This document shows, piece after piece, positions 8,777-17,275 of a stretch of 64,000 nt of DNA (the first letter of the stretch is position 1; every line of letters starts with the position of its first letter). The notes beneath the pieces were generated by a model. It made no database searches and had not been told where the DNA came from. It was given only the letters and a program-made list of their open reading frames with translations. A program made the position numbers and the translations under genes. Source of the stretch: Paenibacillus popilliae ATCC 14706 (GTDB lineage Bacteria; Bacillota; Bacilli; Paenibacillales; Paenibacillaceae); the NCBI RefSeq assembly GCF_000315235.1, contig NZ_BALG01000160.1, positions 24,934 through 88,933 on the forward strand. The letters run 5' to 3'.

Positions 8777-8845
8777 AGTATATAGAGGCGGCTATCCGAA
8801 GTCTGTCTAAAGGTGGGTGGGGGATTGTTACTTTTTTTGTCGAGA
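8777..8845 (-). promoter_or_regulatory. Spo0A-dependent spoIIG promoter with two 0A-like boxes
   Basis: On the minus strand TAGACA (8804-8809) and TATACT (8777-8782) are 21 bases apart. This is the overlong spacing known for Spo0A-activated sigma A promoters such as spoIIG and spoIIE. On the plus strand TGTCTAA (8804-8810) overlaps the -35 and TGTCGAG (8839-8845) lies 28 bases further upstream; each matches the 0A box TGTCGAA at six of seven bases. The predicted start is ~40 bases before spoIIGA. Confidence 0.7.
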
Positions 8846-8875
8846 AGCAGCGAACCATGAACGTGGACAAACACG

Positions 8876-8908
8876 CAAAAAGACGCCTGCCTCGGTAGGC
8901 AGACGTCT
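8876..8908 (-). terminator. Terminator of the dcw operon after ftsZ
   Basis: Minus-strand AGACGTCTGCCT-accg-AGGCAGGCGTCT with a T tail, 12 bases past the ftsZ stop. It separates the division operon from the spoIIG promoter. Confidence 0.93.
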
Positions 8909-8919
8909 CGCGTCTATCA

Positions 8920-10038
8920 TCAATCGTTATTATTGTTGCGCGGACGATTCCGCAGGAACGTCGGGATGTCCAGCTGATCTCCGCCGGATGGCGTATTGCC
9001 GAACGGACGAAGCGGCGCTTGAGCGCGGGATTCTCCGCCCGTCTCGCTGCTCGCAGGGCGGCGCCCTGGAATCATCGGCGCCGGCTTATGCTCGAATCCA
9101 GTTGCAATGACAGTCACCTTAATGTCATCATTCATGTCCTCGTCGATAATTGCACCGAAAATCATGTTCACTTCCGGATCCGAGGCAGCGGTCACAATCT
9201 CGGCCGCTTCATTGACCTCGTAGAGCGACAAATTCGCTCCGCCCGTAATGTTCATGATAACGCCGCGTGCGCCATCGATCGACGTCTCAAGCAGTGGGCT
9301 CATAATCGCCTTGCGCGCGGCCTCTGCCGCCCGGTTCTCCCCGTTGGCGATGCCGATTCCCATCAAGGCCGAACCCCGTTCCGTCATAATCGTCTTCACG
9401 TCTGCGAAATCAAGGTTAATCAACCCCGGCACGGCAATCAAGTCGGAAATGCCCTGGACTGCCTGCCGCAGCACGTTATCTGCCGCCCGGAACGCTTCCA
9501 GCATCGGCGTCTTCTTGTCCACAATCTCCAAGAGGCGATCATTCGGGATGACGATGAGCGTATCCACCTTCTCCTTCAAGGCTTCAATGCCCATCTCCGC
9601 CTGCGACAGACGCTTGCGACCTTCAAACGAAAATGGTCTCGTAACGACTCCTACCGTTAGCGCCCCGCATTCCTTCGCGATCTCGGCGATGACCGGAGCC
9701 GCACCGGTCCCCGTTCCTCCACCCATGCCGGCGGTGACAAATACCATGTCGGCCCCCTTAAGGGTGTTCGTAATTAGTTCGCGGGACTCTTCGGCTGCCT
9801 TCTTTCCCACTTCAGGATTCGCGCCCGCCCCTAGGCCGCGCGTCAGCTTGTCGCCGATCTGCAGCTTGTGCTCGGATTTCGCAAGGTGAAGCGCCTGCGC
9901 ATCCGTATTTACCGTAATAAACTCAACGCCCATTACACCGTTGTCGATCATGCGGTTGACTGCATTGCTTCCGCCGCCGCCGACACCGATTACCTTAATC
10001 TGGGCTAATGCTTCCATCTCGAATTCAAATTCCAACAT
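8920..10038 (-). CDS. ftsZ: Cell-division GTPase FtsZ
   Basis: Tubulin-like GTPase that forms the Z ring. The 372-residue product has the GTP-binding G-box GMGGGTGTG at residues 104-112, the T1 motif [12 protein letters not shown] near residue 20 and the T7-loop catalytic segment [11 protein letters not shown] near residue 205. A flexible linker leads to the C-terminal peptide [10 protein letters not shown] (about 355-364) that binds FtsA, SepF and regulators. The start MLEFEFEME matches the family; GGAGGG lies only 3 bases before ATG, with a second purine-rich tract GGGGAGA further upstream. It is the last gene of the dcw operon, directly after ftsA. Confidence 0.99.
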   Translation of the reverse strand: MLEFEFEMEALAQIKVIGVGGGGSNAVNRMIDNGVMGVEFITVNTDAQALHLAKSEHKLQIGDKLTRGLGAGANPEVGKKAAEESRELITNTLKGADMVFVTAGMGGGTGTGAAPVIAEIAKECGALTVGVVTRPFSFEGRKRLSQAEMGIEALKEKVDTLIVIPNDRLLEIVDKKTPMLEAFRAADNVLRQAVQGISDLIAVPGLINLDFADVKTIMTERGSALMGIGIANGENRAAEAARKAIMSPLLETSIDGARGVIMNITGGANLSLYEVNEAAEIVTAASDPEVNMIFGAIIDEDMNDDIKVTVIATGFEHKPAPMIPGRRPASSETGGESRAQAPLRPFGNTPSGGDQLDIPTFLRNRPRNNNND

Positions 10039-10091
10039 GAACCCTCCATCTCCCCTTCATTGTGCATCGATGGCATGAAGTCAAAGAAACG

Positions 10092-11336
10092 TTAAATAAA
10101 TTCGCTAAACATATTTTTTAACCGTTCGATAAAACCAGGCTTGTTCGATGATTCTGCCGGGACCGGCTTTCGTGCGGATGCTTTCTTGGTGCCACCTGCA
10201 CTGCGTGGTCGGACGGAGCGCATCACATGATGCAACACCCCAACACCACTTACGAATCCTGGATCGCGCACTCCGATGTAATCAGGCACCGCAATCCGAA
10301 CCGATGTCTGCAGCTCGGCCTGTGCGGCAATCAACACACCAGCCATAGAGACGGTGCCTCCCGAAAGAATGTACCCGCCAGGAAGCTCTGTGAAACCTAG
10401 ACGCTTCACTTCATTTTTTACAAGCTGAAAAATCTCTTGAACGCGAGGCTCAATGATATTCGCGAGGAATACTTGATTGAATTCCTTCTCCACGTTGCTC
10501 CCGATGCGGACGACTTTGAACACTTGATCCTCCAATGCATCGTCCACCCAGGCGCAGCCGAACTTGAGCTTGACCTTCTCCGCCTGATCGGACATCGTCC
10601 GCAATCCATAGGCGATGTCGTTCGTGACGAAGTCGCCCCCGATGGGCAAGGTCGAAGTAGCTGCTAGCGTCCCGTCGCGGAACACGGCAATCGTCGTGGC
10701 GCCCGCACCTACATCGACCAATACCGAACCCATCAGCTTCTCATCCTTGGACAGCGCTAGATGGCCCCCGGCTAGAGACATTAGGACCAGTTCCTTGACA
10801 TGCAACCCCGCTCTCTCGACGCATCGGGTCAAATTATGTATCGCGGTCTTCGCTCCTGTAATAATCGTCGCATCCGCCTCGAGGCGGACCCCGATCATGC
10901 CGCGCGGGTCATGGATGTCCTCCAGACCATCGACCACATATTGCTTCGCCACGACGTCGATAATCTCGCGCTCCGGAGGGAGCGCAATGACTTCGGCCGC
11001 CTTCAGAACTCGATCGATGTCTTCTTCGCCAATCTCTCTATCCTCGTTCGATACCGCGACGACGCCATGACTGGACTGGAGTCCGATATGATTGCCCGAT
11101 ATGCCAACGTACACTTCCGTAATCTCTATACCGACCATGCGTTCCGCATGCTCCACAGCATTACGAATGGATTGCACAGTCTGATCAATATCTACAATCG
11201 CACCTTTGCGAATACCTTCTGAATCAGCAGATCCAACGCCGATGATTTGCAGCGTTCCGTTGTTAATTTCTCCAATGATAGCACGCACTTTGGATGTACC
11301 GATGTCCAAACTCACAATGATGTCATTGCTGCTCAA
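10092..11336 (-). CDS. ftsA: Cell-division actin-like protein FtsA
   Basis: Actin-fold membrane tether of FtsZ. The 414-residue product starts SLDIGTSKVRAIIGEI (phosphate 1 loop), carries VLVDVGAGATTIAVF (phosphate 2) and GGYILSGGTVSMAGV (adenosine motif). It ends in a basic amphipathic helix (GFIERLKNMFSEFI) that binds membrane. TTG at 11336 is chosen because GTAGGAGGT lies 8 bases upstream. It follows ftsQ after a 290-base leader and precedes ftsZ by 53 bases, so the ftsA-ftsZ pair may also be driven from a promoter in that leader. Confidence 0.97.
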   Translation of the reverse strand: MSSNDIIVSLDIGTSKVRAIIGEINNGTLQIIGVGSADSEGIRKGAIVDIDQTVQSIRNAVEHAERMVGIEITEVYVGISGNHIGLQSSHGVVAVSNEDREIGEEDIDRVLKAAEVIALPPEREIIDVVAKQYVVDGLEDIHDPRGMIGVRLEADATIITGAKTAIHNLTRCVERAGLHVKELVLMSLAGGHLALSKDEKLMGSVLVDVGAGATTIAVFRDGTLAATSTLPIGGDFVTNDIAYGLRTMSDQAEKVKLKFGCAWVDDALEDQVFKVVRIGSNVEKEFNQVFLANIIEPRVQEIFQLVKNEVKRLGFTELPGGYILSGGTVSMAGVLIAAQAELQTSVRIAVPDYIGVRDPGFVSGVGVLHHVMRSVRPRSAGGTKKASARKPVPAESSNKPGFIERLKNMFSEFI

Positions 11337-11626
11337 CCCGTGGCACCTCCTACTTCCCATTCAATTGGTATATGTTTGTATCCCCGGACACTCAGACACT
11401 CACTATGTATTCAACAAAGGATTGGTCATTCCCTCTTTTTTCTTCACTTTTTTTAAAGACAAAATCCTTCCATATTGCAAGTGCCACTTCCGGTCCGTCT
11501 TGTCTTCTACAAGTCTGAAAAATGCAGGTTCAAAAAGAAGGGGAGTTTAGGAAATACCATAAACTTTATTCTAGCATTTATTCCGTTTATTGAGTAGAGT
11601 TTTTTCTTTATCCACATTCTGTTTTC
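11337..11626. other. AT-rich 290-base leader between ftsQ and ftsA
   Basis: No supported gene. The stretch is far richer in A and T than its neighbours and carries poly-T/A runs. On the minus strand AAGGATTTT followed about 16 bases later by GAAGAAA faintly recalls a sigma H promoter, which ftsAZ has in B. subtilis; I could not fix it. The genes ylxW, ylxX and sbp found here in B. subtilis are absent. Confidence 0.6.
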
Positions 11627-12424
11627 CTATTTTAGATTATCCTCATCCATTTGTTCCTCTTTTGCCCCTATCTCGCCCAGCTCCTCCGGAAGACTGGAAT
11701 ACGGAATATAGGAATCGGCCTTGAGCATCGTTATGCGGCCGGGCTCCTTCATCTCGACCACACCGCTTAAATACGTGATCTTGTCGGGCAACGCCGATAC
11801 GGTCGTGACAACCTCGAATCCGGAGCGCGTATACATCTTAATCCGGTCCGGGTACGAGGAAGACGGATAAAAGCTAATCTCGGAAATGTCGGCCAGCAGC
11901 CCCTTCGGAATGTTGGCCAGCTGTTGGCTCAACTGCCCTCTCACCTCGGCTTGTCCGCCCCATTTGGTCAGCACGGGCATCTCCAGCACGGTCTTCAGCT
12001 GCGCGCTCGGCTTCACGACGGTGCCGTTCTCCAGACAAGCCAGAACCTGTCCGTCCGCGCTCAATTCGTAGGCAACGGCGGCATACTCATGAACATATAC
12101 TTCAACAATGCCAGGGAAATGCTTGACCATATTCACCGATTTGACAAATGGGAACTTTTCTTGAATTCGCGCGTTTATCGTTGCCTCGCTCGTCCCAAAG
12201 AACGGTTCTCCGGGCTTCAGTCCACTGACTTCGCCCAGTTCGGCCTTCGCCACGAAGTGCTCCCCGATCCAACGCACTTCCGTAACCTTGCTTATCGGTG
12301 AACGGAAGAACAGCACGAGCAGCAACACAATGCATAGAATGGACAGCAGCCAAATCATCTTCACAGCTGCGCGATTCTTCTTCGGCGGCTTCCCTGGAAG
12401 CGGGGGAATACTACGTAAATGCAA
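11627..12424 (-). CDS. ftsQ: Cell-division protein FtsQ/DivIB
   Basis: Bitopic divisome protein that joins FtsL and the division transpeptidase. The 265-residue product has a short proline- and lysine-rich cytosolic tail, one membrane helix (about 24-42, MIWLLSILCIVLLLVLFF), a POTRA domain (SKVTEVRWIGEHFVAKAEL) and the FtsQ domain (VNMVKHFPGIVEVYVHEYAAVA). A variable acidic tail follows. TTG at 12424 lies behind GGAGGGGGTGA. It sits between murA and ftsA. FtsQ identity is clear from architecture and place; sequence outside the POTRA block is divergent, as usual. Confidence 0.93.
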   Translation of the reverse strand: MHLRSIPPLPGKPPKKNRAAVKMIWLLSILCIVLLLVLFFRSPISKVTEVRWIGEHFVAKAELGEVSGLKPGEPFFGTSEATINARIQEKFPFVKSVNMVKHFPGIVEVYVHEYAAVAYELSADGQVLACLENGTVVKPSAQLKTVLEMPVLTKWGGQAEVRGQLSQQLANIPKGLLADISEISFYPSSSYPDRIKMYTRSGFEVVTTVSALPDKITYLSGVVEMKEPGRITMLKADSYIPYSSLPEELGEIGAKEEQMDEDNLK

Positions 12425-12480
12425 CCGCTCACCCCCTCCATTCTCTCTCCTTAAAAGTTAGTTCGCCATAATACCCACAA

Positions 12481-12504
12481 TCCCCTCCTTGTTAGAGGAG
12501 GGGA
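12481..12504 (-). other. Perfect hairpin between murA and ftsQ
   Basis: Minus-strand CCCCTCCT-ctaaca-AGGAGGGG, an 8-base perfect stem with a 6-base loop, 13 bases after the murA stop. No T run follows, so it is not a normal terminator. It could protect the murA 3' end or damp read-through into ftsQ. Role unknown. Confidence 0.6.
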
Positions 12505-12516
12505 CTCGCAGTAGCT

Positions 12517-13800
12517 TTATCCATTGGCAAGGTCAAGCTTGGGTACCGCGGCGAACCGCTCGATGTTCGCGCCAAGTCGGCTGAATATATGCTCAATCCG
12601 GTCATAGCCGCGATCAATATGATGGACATTCTCGATAACCGTTCGGCCCTGCGCGGCCAAGCCTGCGATAACAAGAGCGGCTCCCGCGCGAAGGTCGGTC
12701 GCTTCCACCGTCGTGCCGTACAGCATAGACATGCCTCGTACAAACGCTGTGCTCAGATCGACACGGATATCGGCACCCATGCGGGACAATTCATCCACAT
12801 GCTTGAAGCGGCCCTCGAATATCGTCTCCTTCAGCACGCTTACCCCGTCGGCAAGCGACATCAACACCATCAACTGCGATTGCAGATCGGTTGGGAATGC
12901 CGGATAAGGAGACGTGACGATCCGATCTACCGCCTTCGCCCTACCGAAGCTGGTTACATTGATTATACCATCACTCGTAGCGATCTGAACACCGGCACGG
13001 CGAAGAATATGAATCAATGAGGTCAAATGTCCGGCATATGCATTAGTCAGCGTCACCGCTCCCCTTGTCGCGGCCGCGGCAATCATCAGCGTGCCGGCTA
13101 CGATCCGGTCCGGGATAATCGAATATCGGCAGCCGTACAGACTGCTGACGCCTTCAATCACGATCGTTCCGCTGCCTGCTCCGCTTACATTGGCACCCAT
13201 CTGATTCAAGAAGTTCTGCAGGTCGGTTATTTCCGGCTCCCGGGCAGCATTCGTGATGACGGTCGTTCCTTCCGCAAGCACGGCGGCCATCATTACGTTC
13301 TCCGTCGCGCCAACGCTCGGGAAATCAAGATGGACGTCCGTTCCGACGAGCCGCGCTGCACGGCACATGACGCGGTGACCGCACTGCTCCACTTCCGCTC
13401 CAAGCGCCTGCAGGCCCCGTAAATGCAAATCGATCTTGCGTTCGCCAATAGCGCAGCCGCCAGGCTGAAAAATTTGAACTTCCTTAAAACGCGCAAGCAG
13501 CGGCCCCATCAAAAAAATGGATGAGCGCATCTGTCGCATCAAATCTTCCGGCACATGGACCGAATGAGTACCGGTGGCATCCAATGTGACCGTATAACCG
13601 TCTTGAACGGCCCGACAGCCCAAGCGGCGCAAAATGTGCAGCATTACTTCAATGTCGAGTAATTGCGGAACATTATCGAGCTTGACGACACCGTCGGCCA
13701 GGATCGCGGCTGCTAAAATCGGTAAAGCGGCATTTTTGGCTCCATGGATACGAATGGTCCCCGATAGAGGCTTCCCACCCTCAATCACCAATTTGTCCAA
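12517..13800 (-). CDS. murA: UDP-N-acetylglucosamine 1-carboxyvinyltransferase
   Basis: First committed step of peptidoglycan synthesis: transfers enolpyruvate from PEP to UDP-GlcNAc; the target of fosfomycin. The 427-residue product has the family start LVIEGGKPLSGTIRIHGAKNAALP, the active cysteine in QPGGCAIGERKIDLHL (Cys116, equal to E. coli Cys115) and LRAGAALVIAGLAA. The Cys makes it fosfomycin-sensitive by family rule. TTG at 13800 is 4 bases after GGAGGTGA. It lies between murB and ftsQ, inside the dcw operon. Confidence 0.97.
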   Translation of the reverse strand: MDKLVIEGGKPLSGTIRIHGAKNAALPILAAAILADGVVKLDNVPQLLDIEVMLHILRRLGCRAVQDGYTVTLDATGTHSVHVPEDLMRQMRSSIFLMGPLLARFKEVQIFQPGGCAIGERKIDLHLRGLQALGAEVEQCGHRVMCRAARLVGTDVHLDFPSVGATENVMMAAVLAEGTTVITNAAREPEITDLQNFLNQMGANVSGAGSGTIVIEGVSSLYGCRYSIIPDRIVAGTLMIAAAATRGAVTLTNAYAGHLTSLIHILRRAGVQIATSDGIINVTSFGRAKAVDRIVTSPYPAFPTDLQSQLMVLMSLADGVSVLKETIFEGRFKHVDELSRMGADIRVDLSTAFVRGMSMLYGTTVEATDLRAGAALVIAGLAAQGRTVIENVHHIDRGYDRIEHIFSRLGANIERFAAVPKLDLANG

Positions 13801-13816
13801 TGTATCACCTCCGTGA

Positions 13817-14725
13817 TTACCGCTCACCCACCACCAACACTTCCGGCACCAACTCGACACCATTTCGGTCTTTTATCGTTTGTTGGATGCGATCCATCAG
13901 GGTGAGCACGTCTGACGCTGTTGCTTGCCCGGTGTTTACAATGAAATTGGCGTGTAGCGTGGATATTTCGGCTCCGCCGATCCGGAATCCCTTCAGTCCG
14001 GCTTCTTCAACGAGCCGGGCCGAGAAATCTCCTGGCGGGTTGCGGAACACACTCCCCGCGCATGCGGCTTGCAGCGGTTGCGTCCGCAGACGCCGTTCCT
14101 TATTGGCTGCGTTCAAGGCTTTAATCTCATGCCGGTCCCCGTGCTCCAGTCGGAACGTCGCCTCCAGTACGATGCCCCTGATCTCGTGCAGCACGGAGCG
14201 GCGGTACGCGAACTTCATATCTTCCGCTCTGTATCGCACCAATTCCCCTGTCTCCAGTACAATCTCAGCAGATTCAAATATTCGTGACACGTCAGACCCG
14301 TGCGCGCCGGCATTCATATAGACGGCTCCGCCGACCGTGCCGGGAATGCCGCCCGCATATTCCAGTCCCGACAGCCCCATATTGCCAGTGAGCACGGACA
14401 GCTTGATGAAAGAAAGCCCGGCTCCGGCCTGCACCAGATTGTCTTCCTGCCGGACATCATCAAGCGCATGCCCGGTATGAATGACAACGCCTCGCACCCC
14501 CTTATCGGATACGAGCATATTGGAGCCGCGCCCTAAGGCCATCCATGGCAGTTGCATGTCATGAAGCAGCCGGACAGTCTGAACGATCTGCTCTTTGCCG
14601 GCAGGCTCGACGAGCACATCCGCCGGACCTCCGATTTTCCAGGTTGTATACGGTGCAAGCGGCTCATTTATTTTGTACTTGCCCAAGTTCAAATCTGAAT
14701 AACGAGATATAAATTGCTGCAGCAT
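13817..14725 (-). CDS. murB: UDP-N-acetylenolpyruvoylglucosamine reductase
   Basis: FAD enzyme that reduces the MurA product to UDP-MurNAc using NADPH. The 302-residue product has the FAD-binding N-terminus (TTWKIGGPADVLVEP, LGRGSNMLVSDKGVRG, GLSGLEYAGGIPGTVGGAVYMNAGAHG) and the catalytic serine in CAGSVFRNPPGDFSARLVEEAGLKG. The Glu near the end (VPEVLVVGE) completes the active site. ATG at 14725 has AAGGAGG 8 bases upstream. It is separated from murG by a 292-base structured spacer and is followed 16 bases later by murA. Confidence 0.97.
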   Translation of the reverse strand: MLQQFISRYSDLNLGKYKINEPLAPYTTWKIGGPADVLVEPAGKEQIVQTVRLLHDMQLPWMALGRGSNMLVSDKGVRGVVIHTGHALDDVRQEDNLVQAGAGLSFIKLSVLTGNMGLSGLEYAGGIPGTVGGAVYMNAGAHGSDVSRIFESAEIVLETGELVRYRAEDMKFAYRRSVLHEIRGIVLEATFRLEHGDRHEIKALNAANKERRLRTQPLQAACAGSVFRNPPGDFSARLVEEAGLKGFRIGGAEISTLHANFIVNTGQATASDVLTLMDRIQQTIKDRNGVELVPEVLVVGER

Positions 14726-15017
14726 ATGATGAACCTCCTTAACCCAACTCATCCTGTCGTCCGCGATAGAACGATGCAACGTCCGTGTCCGGCAAGCGGC
14801 ACTGGCTGTCACGATGTATAGGGTATCTTATGTAGCCGTAACACGTTGTGTGACAGGTGCCCAGACGGAAAGGGCCGCACTTTGCCTATGGTCGTCCTGC
14901 TTGCACGCCGGACCCCCCGGCTCGCCGCAGCCCGGTAACGTGTTGGAAGCACCTGTACGCAGGGAGGGCTGTCGCCCTCCCTTGCAACGGGTCCGAGACA
15001 CACAAATCGGGCAAGCT
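14726..15017 (-). other. Structured intercistronic spacer between murG and murB
   Basis: No supported gene in 292 bases. It contains a perfect 8-base hairpin GGGAGGGC-tgtc-GCCCTCCC (about 14962-14981) close to the murG stop. It also has two pairs of complementary blocks: AACACGTT (14840-14847) with AACGTGTT (14937-14944), and CAGGTGC (14854-14860) with GCACCTG (14949-14955). Their order B-A-B'-A' cannot nest, so the pairs would form a pseudoknot or alternative folds. It could be a leader regulating murB-murA-ftsQ. Confidence 0.5.
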
Positions 15018-16124
15018 TCACTTGCCCGTCAATCGTTCCAGTTCAATTCCGACTCGCTCCGCGGCGTCCGGGTGGCCGAACGCTTTGGCCCGAGTTGACA
15101 TCCGGCTTCGCGCCTCCTCATCGGTCATTAACCGCTTGATCGTATCGAAGAGCACGTTCGAGCTAAGCTCCCGCTCCAGCATCATCATGGCCGCCTCGGC
15201 GTCCGCCAGCGACCGCGCATTGGCCTCCTGGTGGTTATTCGTCACATTAGGAGACGGAATCAAGACCGACGGGATGCCAAGCGATGTCAGCTCAGCTAGC
15301 GAGGAGGCCCCTGCACGACTCACAGCGAGCGTCGTCGCGGCCAGAACTTCCGGCATATTGCCGATATAGGGAAGCACATGCAGATGATTGCGCACGGACT
15401 CGCTCGATTTGCGGACGGCCGCCCGTGTATGCTCGTAATAATGCTGACCAGTAACGTAGACGAAATGAACGTCCGGCAGTTGCTTCAGCAGCGGGACCAT
15501 GCCAATCATCGCCTGATTTATCGCCTGTGCGCCGCGGCTGCCGCCGACGATAAGCACGACGCGGCTGTCCATCGGCAGGCCGAGCGAGGCGAAGCCCCGT
15601 TCCCGGTTCGCCTGCGCGACCGCCGTCGCCCGCGGATTGCCGGTGTAGACGACCTGCTTCGCCTTCTTGAAATAGCCGGCCGATTGCTCGAAGCTGACCG
15701 CCACCGAGCTGACATAACGGCTGAGGAACTTGTTGGTCAGTCCGGGAATGACATTCTGTTCATGGACGAGCGTCGGGATGCCCAGCTTGGCTGCCGCATA
15801 TACGACCGGCCCGCATACATACCCTCCGGTTCCGATGACGACATCCGGCTTGAATTCGGCCAGCATCGCCTTCGCCTTGTTCACGCCCTTCAGGAAGCGC
15901 ACGACCGTTTTGACGTTGTCAAACGAGAGCTTGCGGCGAAATCCGGTAATGTCAATGGAGGCAAAAGGGAGGCCTTCCTCAGGAACAAGCCGGCTCTCCA
16001 GGCCTTTATCGGTTCCAATAAATAAAAAAGTACAGTTGGGATAGCGTTTCTCGCATTCCCTCGCGATGGCGACAGCCGGATAAATATGTCCTCCCGTGCC
16101 GCCGCCGCTGAGCACGACGCGCAT
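15018..16124 (-). CDS. murG: UDP-GlcNAc:lipid I N-acetylglucosaminyltransferase
   Basis: GT-B glycosyltransferase at the inner membrane face that turns lipid I into lipid II. The 368-residue product opens with the glycine-rich loop VVLSGGGTGGHIYPAVAIA, has the second G loop GTGGYVCGP and HEQN, and in the C-terminal half IVGGSRGAQAIN and SRAGASSLAELTSLGIPSVLIPSPN, the UDP-GlcNAc site. ATG at 16124 has GAGGTGA 5 bases upstream, overlapping the spoVE stop; a GTG three codons earlier overlaps that ribosome site. Translation is probably coupled to spoVE. Confidence 0.97.
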   Translation of the reverse strand: MRVVLSGGGTGGHIYPAVAIARECEKRYPNCTFLFIGTDKGLESRLVPEEGLPFASIDITGFRRKLSFDNVKTVVRFLKGVNKAKAMLAEFKPDVVIGTGGYVCGPVVYAAAKLGIPTLVHEQNVIPGLTNKFLSRYVSSVAVSFEQSAGYFKKAKQVVYTGNPRATAVAQANRERGFASLGLPMDSRVVLIVGGSRGAQAINQAMIGMVPLLKQLPDVHFVYVTGQHYYEHTRAAVRKSSESVRNHLHVLPYIGNMPEVLAATTLAVSRAGASSLAELTSLGIPSVLIPSPNVTNNHQEANARSLADAEAAMMMLERELSSNVLFDTIKRLMTDEEARSRMSTRAKAFGHPDAAERVGIELERLTGK

Positions 16125-16129
16125 CTCGT

Positions 16130-17227
16130 TCACCTCGCATAACGTGATATGTTCAACAAGATGCCTAGTGAAGTCAGCATCAATGTCAAGGAAGAGCCGC
16201 CATAGCTGATGAGTGGCAGCGTTATGCCTGTCACCGGCATCAAGCCGATGACGACGCCAATATTGATAAGAACCTGCACGGCTACGATGCCGACGATGCC
16301 GATAGCCAACAGACTGCCGAACGTGTCAGGGGCCGTCATGGCCGCCCGCATACCGCGCCATACTAGAATTAAGAATAGCATTAACACGGTGACGCCGCCA
16401 ATGAAACCAAGCTCTTCCGCCAAGATGGAGAAGATAAAATCGGTCTGCGGCTCAGGCACATAATTGTATTTCTGACGGCTCGCCCCCAATCCGAGGCCGA
16501 CCAATCCGCCCGGGCCAATCGCATACAGCGACTGGATCGACTGATACCCTGCACCAAGCGGGTCCTGCCACGGATCGAGAAAGGCGGTGATGCGCTGCAA
16601 TCGATAAGGCGCCGCCAGAATAAGGCCGACGAACCCGGCCACCCCGACGAGGGCCAGCGAGGCGATATGCTTGATCCGGGCCCCTCCCGTAAAGATAAGC
16701 AGCAGCGAGGCGCCCATCATAACGGTGCCTGTCCCAAGATCCGGCTGAAGCATAATGAGCCCGAACGCCGCTCCCATCACCCCGAGGGGCGGCAGAAGCC
16801 CGGTCATGAACCGAGCGATTCTTATCTGCTCGTCGGACAGCATTTTGGCCAAAAACATAATCATGCCGAGCTTCATGAATTCCGAAGGCTGGATGCCGAA
16901 CGATCCGATGCCGAGCCAGCTGCGTGCGCCGCCCCGGACGTCTCCGATGCCCGGGATAAGAACGATGATAAGCAGCCCGAAGCAGGTAAGCAATCCGACC
17001 TTCGCATACCGGGACCATATTCGGTAATCAGCGTTCATCGTGACGAACATGGCGGCTAGTCCAAGTACGGCGAACAGCAGCTGCCGCTTGACGAAATAAA
17101 ACGAGTCGCCGTAATCGTGAAAGGCGATGACGGCGCCGGCACTATACACCATGACAATTCCTATCCCCAGCAAAGAGAGGATAGAGCCGATAAGCCACAA
17201 ATCGGGAGCGGTCCGTGCTTTGGCCAT
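16130..17227 (-). CDS. spoVE: SEDS glycosyltransferase SpoVE/FtsW
   Basis: Polytopic SEDS peptidoglycan polymerase that pairs with a class B penicillin-binding protein. The 365-residue product has about ten membrane helices and the family signatures WLGIGSFGIQPSEFMKLGMI, QPDLGTGTVM and the ending GITLPLISYGGSSL. The catalytic-loop Asp is likely in RITAFLDPWQDPLGAGYQ. The place between murD and murG is that of B. subtilis spoVE, and the cognate SpoVD lies in the same operon. It could also serve as the vegetative FtsW if no other copy exists; this window cannot tell. ATG at 17227 follows GAGGTG. Confidence 0.93.
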   Translation of the reverse strand: MAKARTAPDLWLIGSILSLLGIGIVMVYSAGAVIAFHDYGDSFYFVKRQLLFAVLGLAAMFVTMNADYRIWSRYAKVGLLTCFGLLIIVLIPGIGDVRGGARSWLGIGSFGIQPSEFMKLGMIMFLAKMLSDEQIRIARFMTGLLPPLGVMGAAFGLIMLQPDLGTGTVMMGASLLLIFTGGARIKHIASLALVGVAGFVGLILAAPYRLQRITAFLDPWQDPLGAGYQSIQSLYAIGPGGLVGLGLGASRQKYNYVPEPQTDFIFSILAEELGFIGGVTVLMLFLILVWRGMRAAMTAPDTFGSLLAIGIVGIVAVQVLINIGVVIGLMPVTGITLPLISYGGSSLTLMLTSLGILLNISRYAR

Positions 17228-17275
17228 TGCGGTACACCTCATTGGACAATGTAGGGGCCTTGAACACCCCCCTGC

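Noticed and set aside
11520..11640. 36-codon lysine-rich minus-strand frame (MWIKKKLYSING...) in the ftsQ-ftsA gap
   Set aside because: Only a weak AGG upstream and AT-driven composition; not supported as a gene.
16130..17227. Labelling the SEDS gene ftsW and treating it as the only divisome polymerase
   Set aside because: Position and pairing with spoVD favour spoVE; whether another ftsW exists cannot be seen here.
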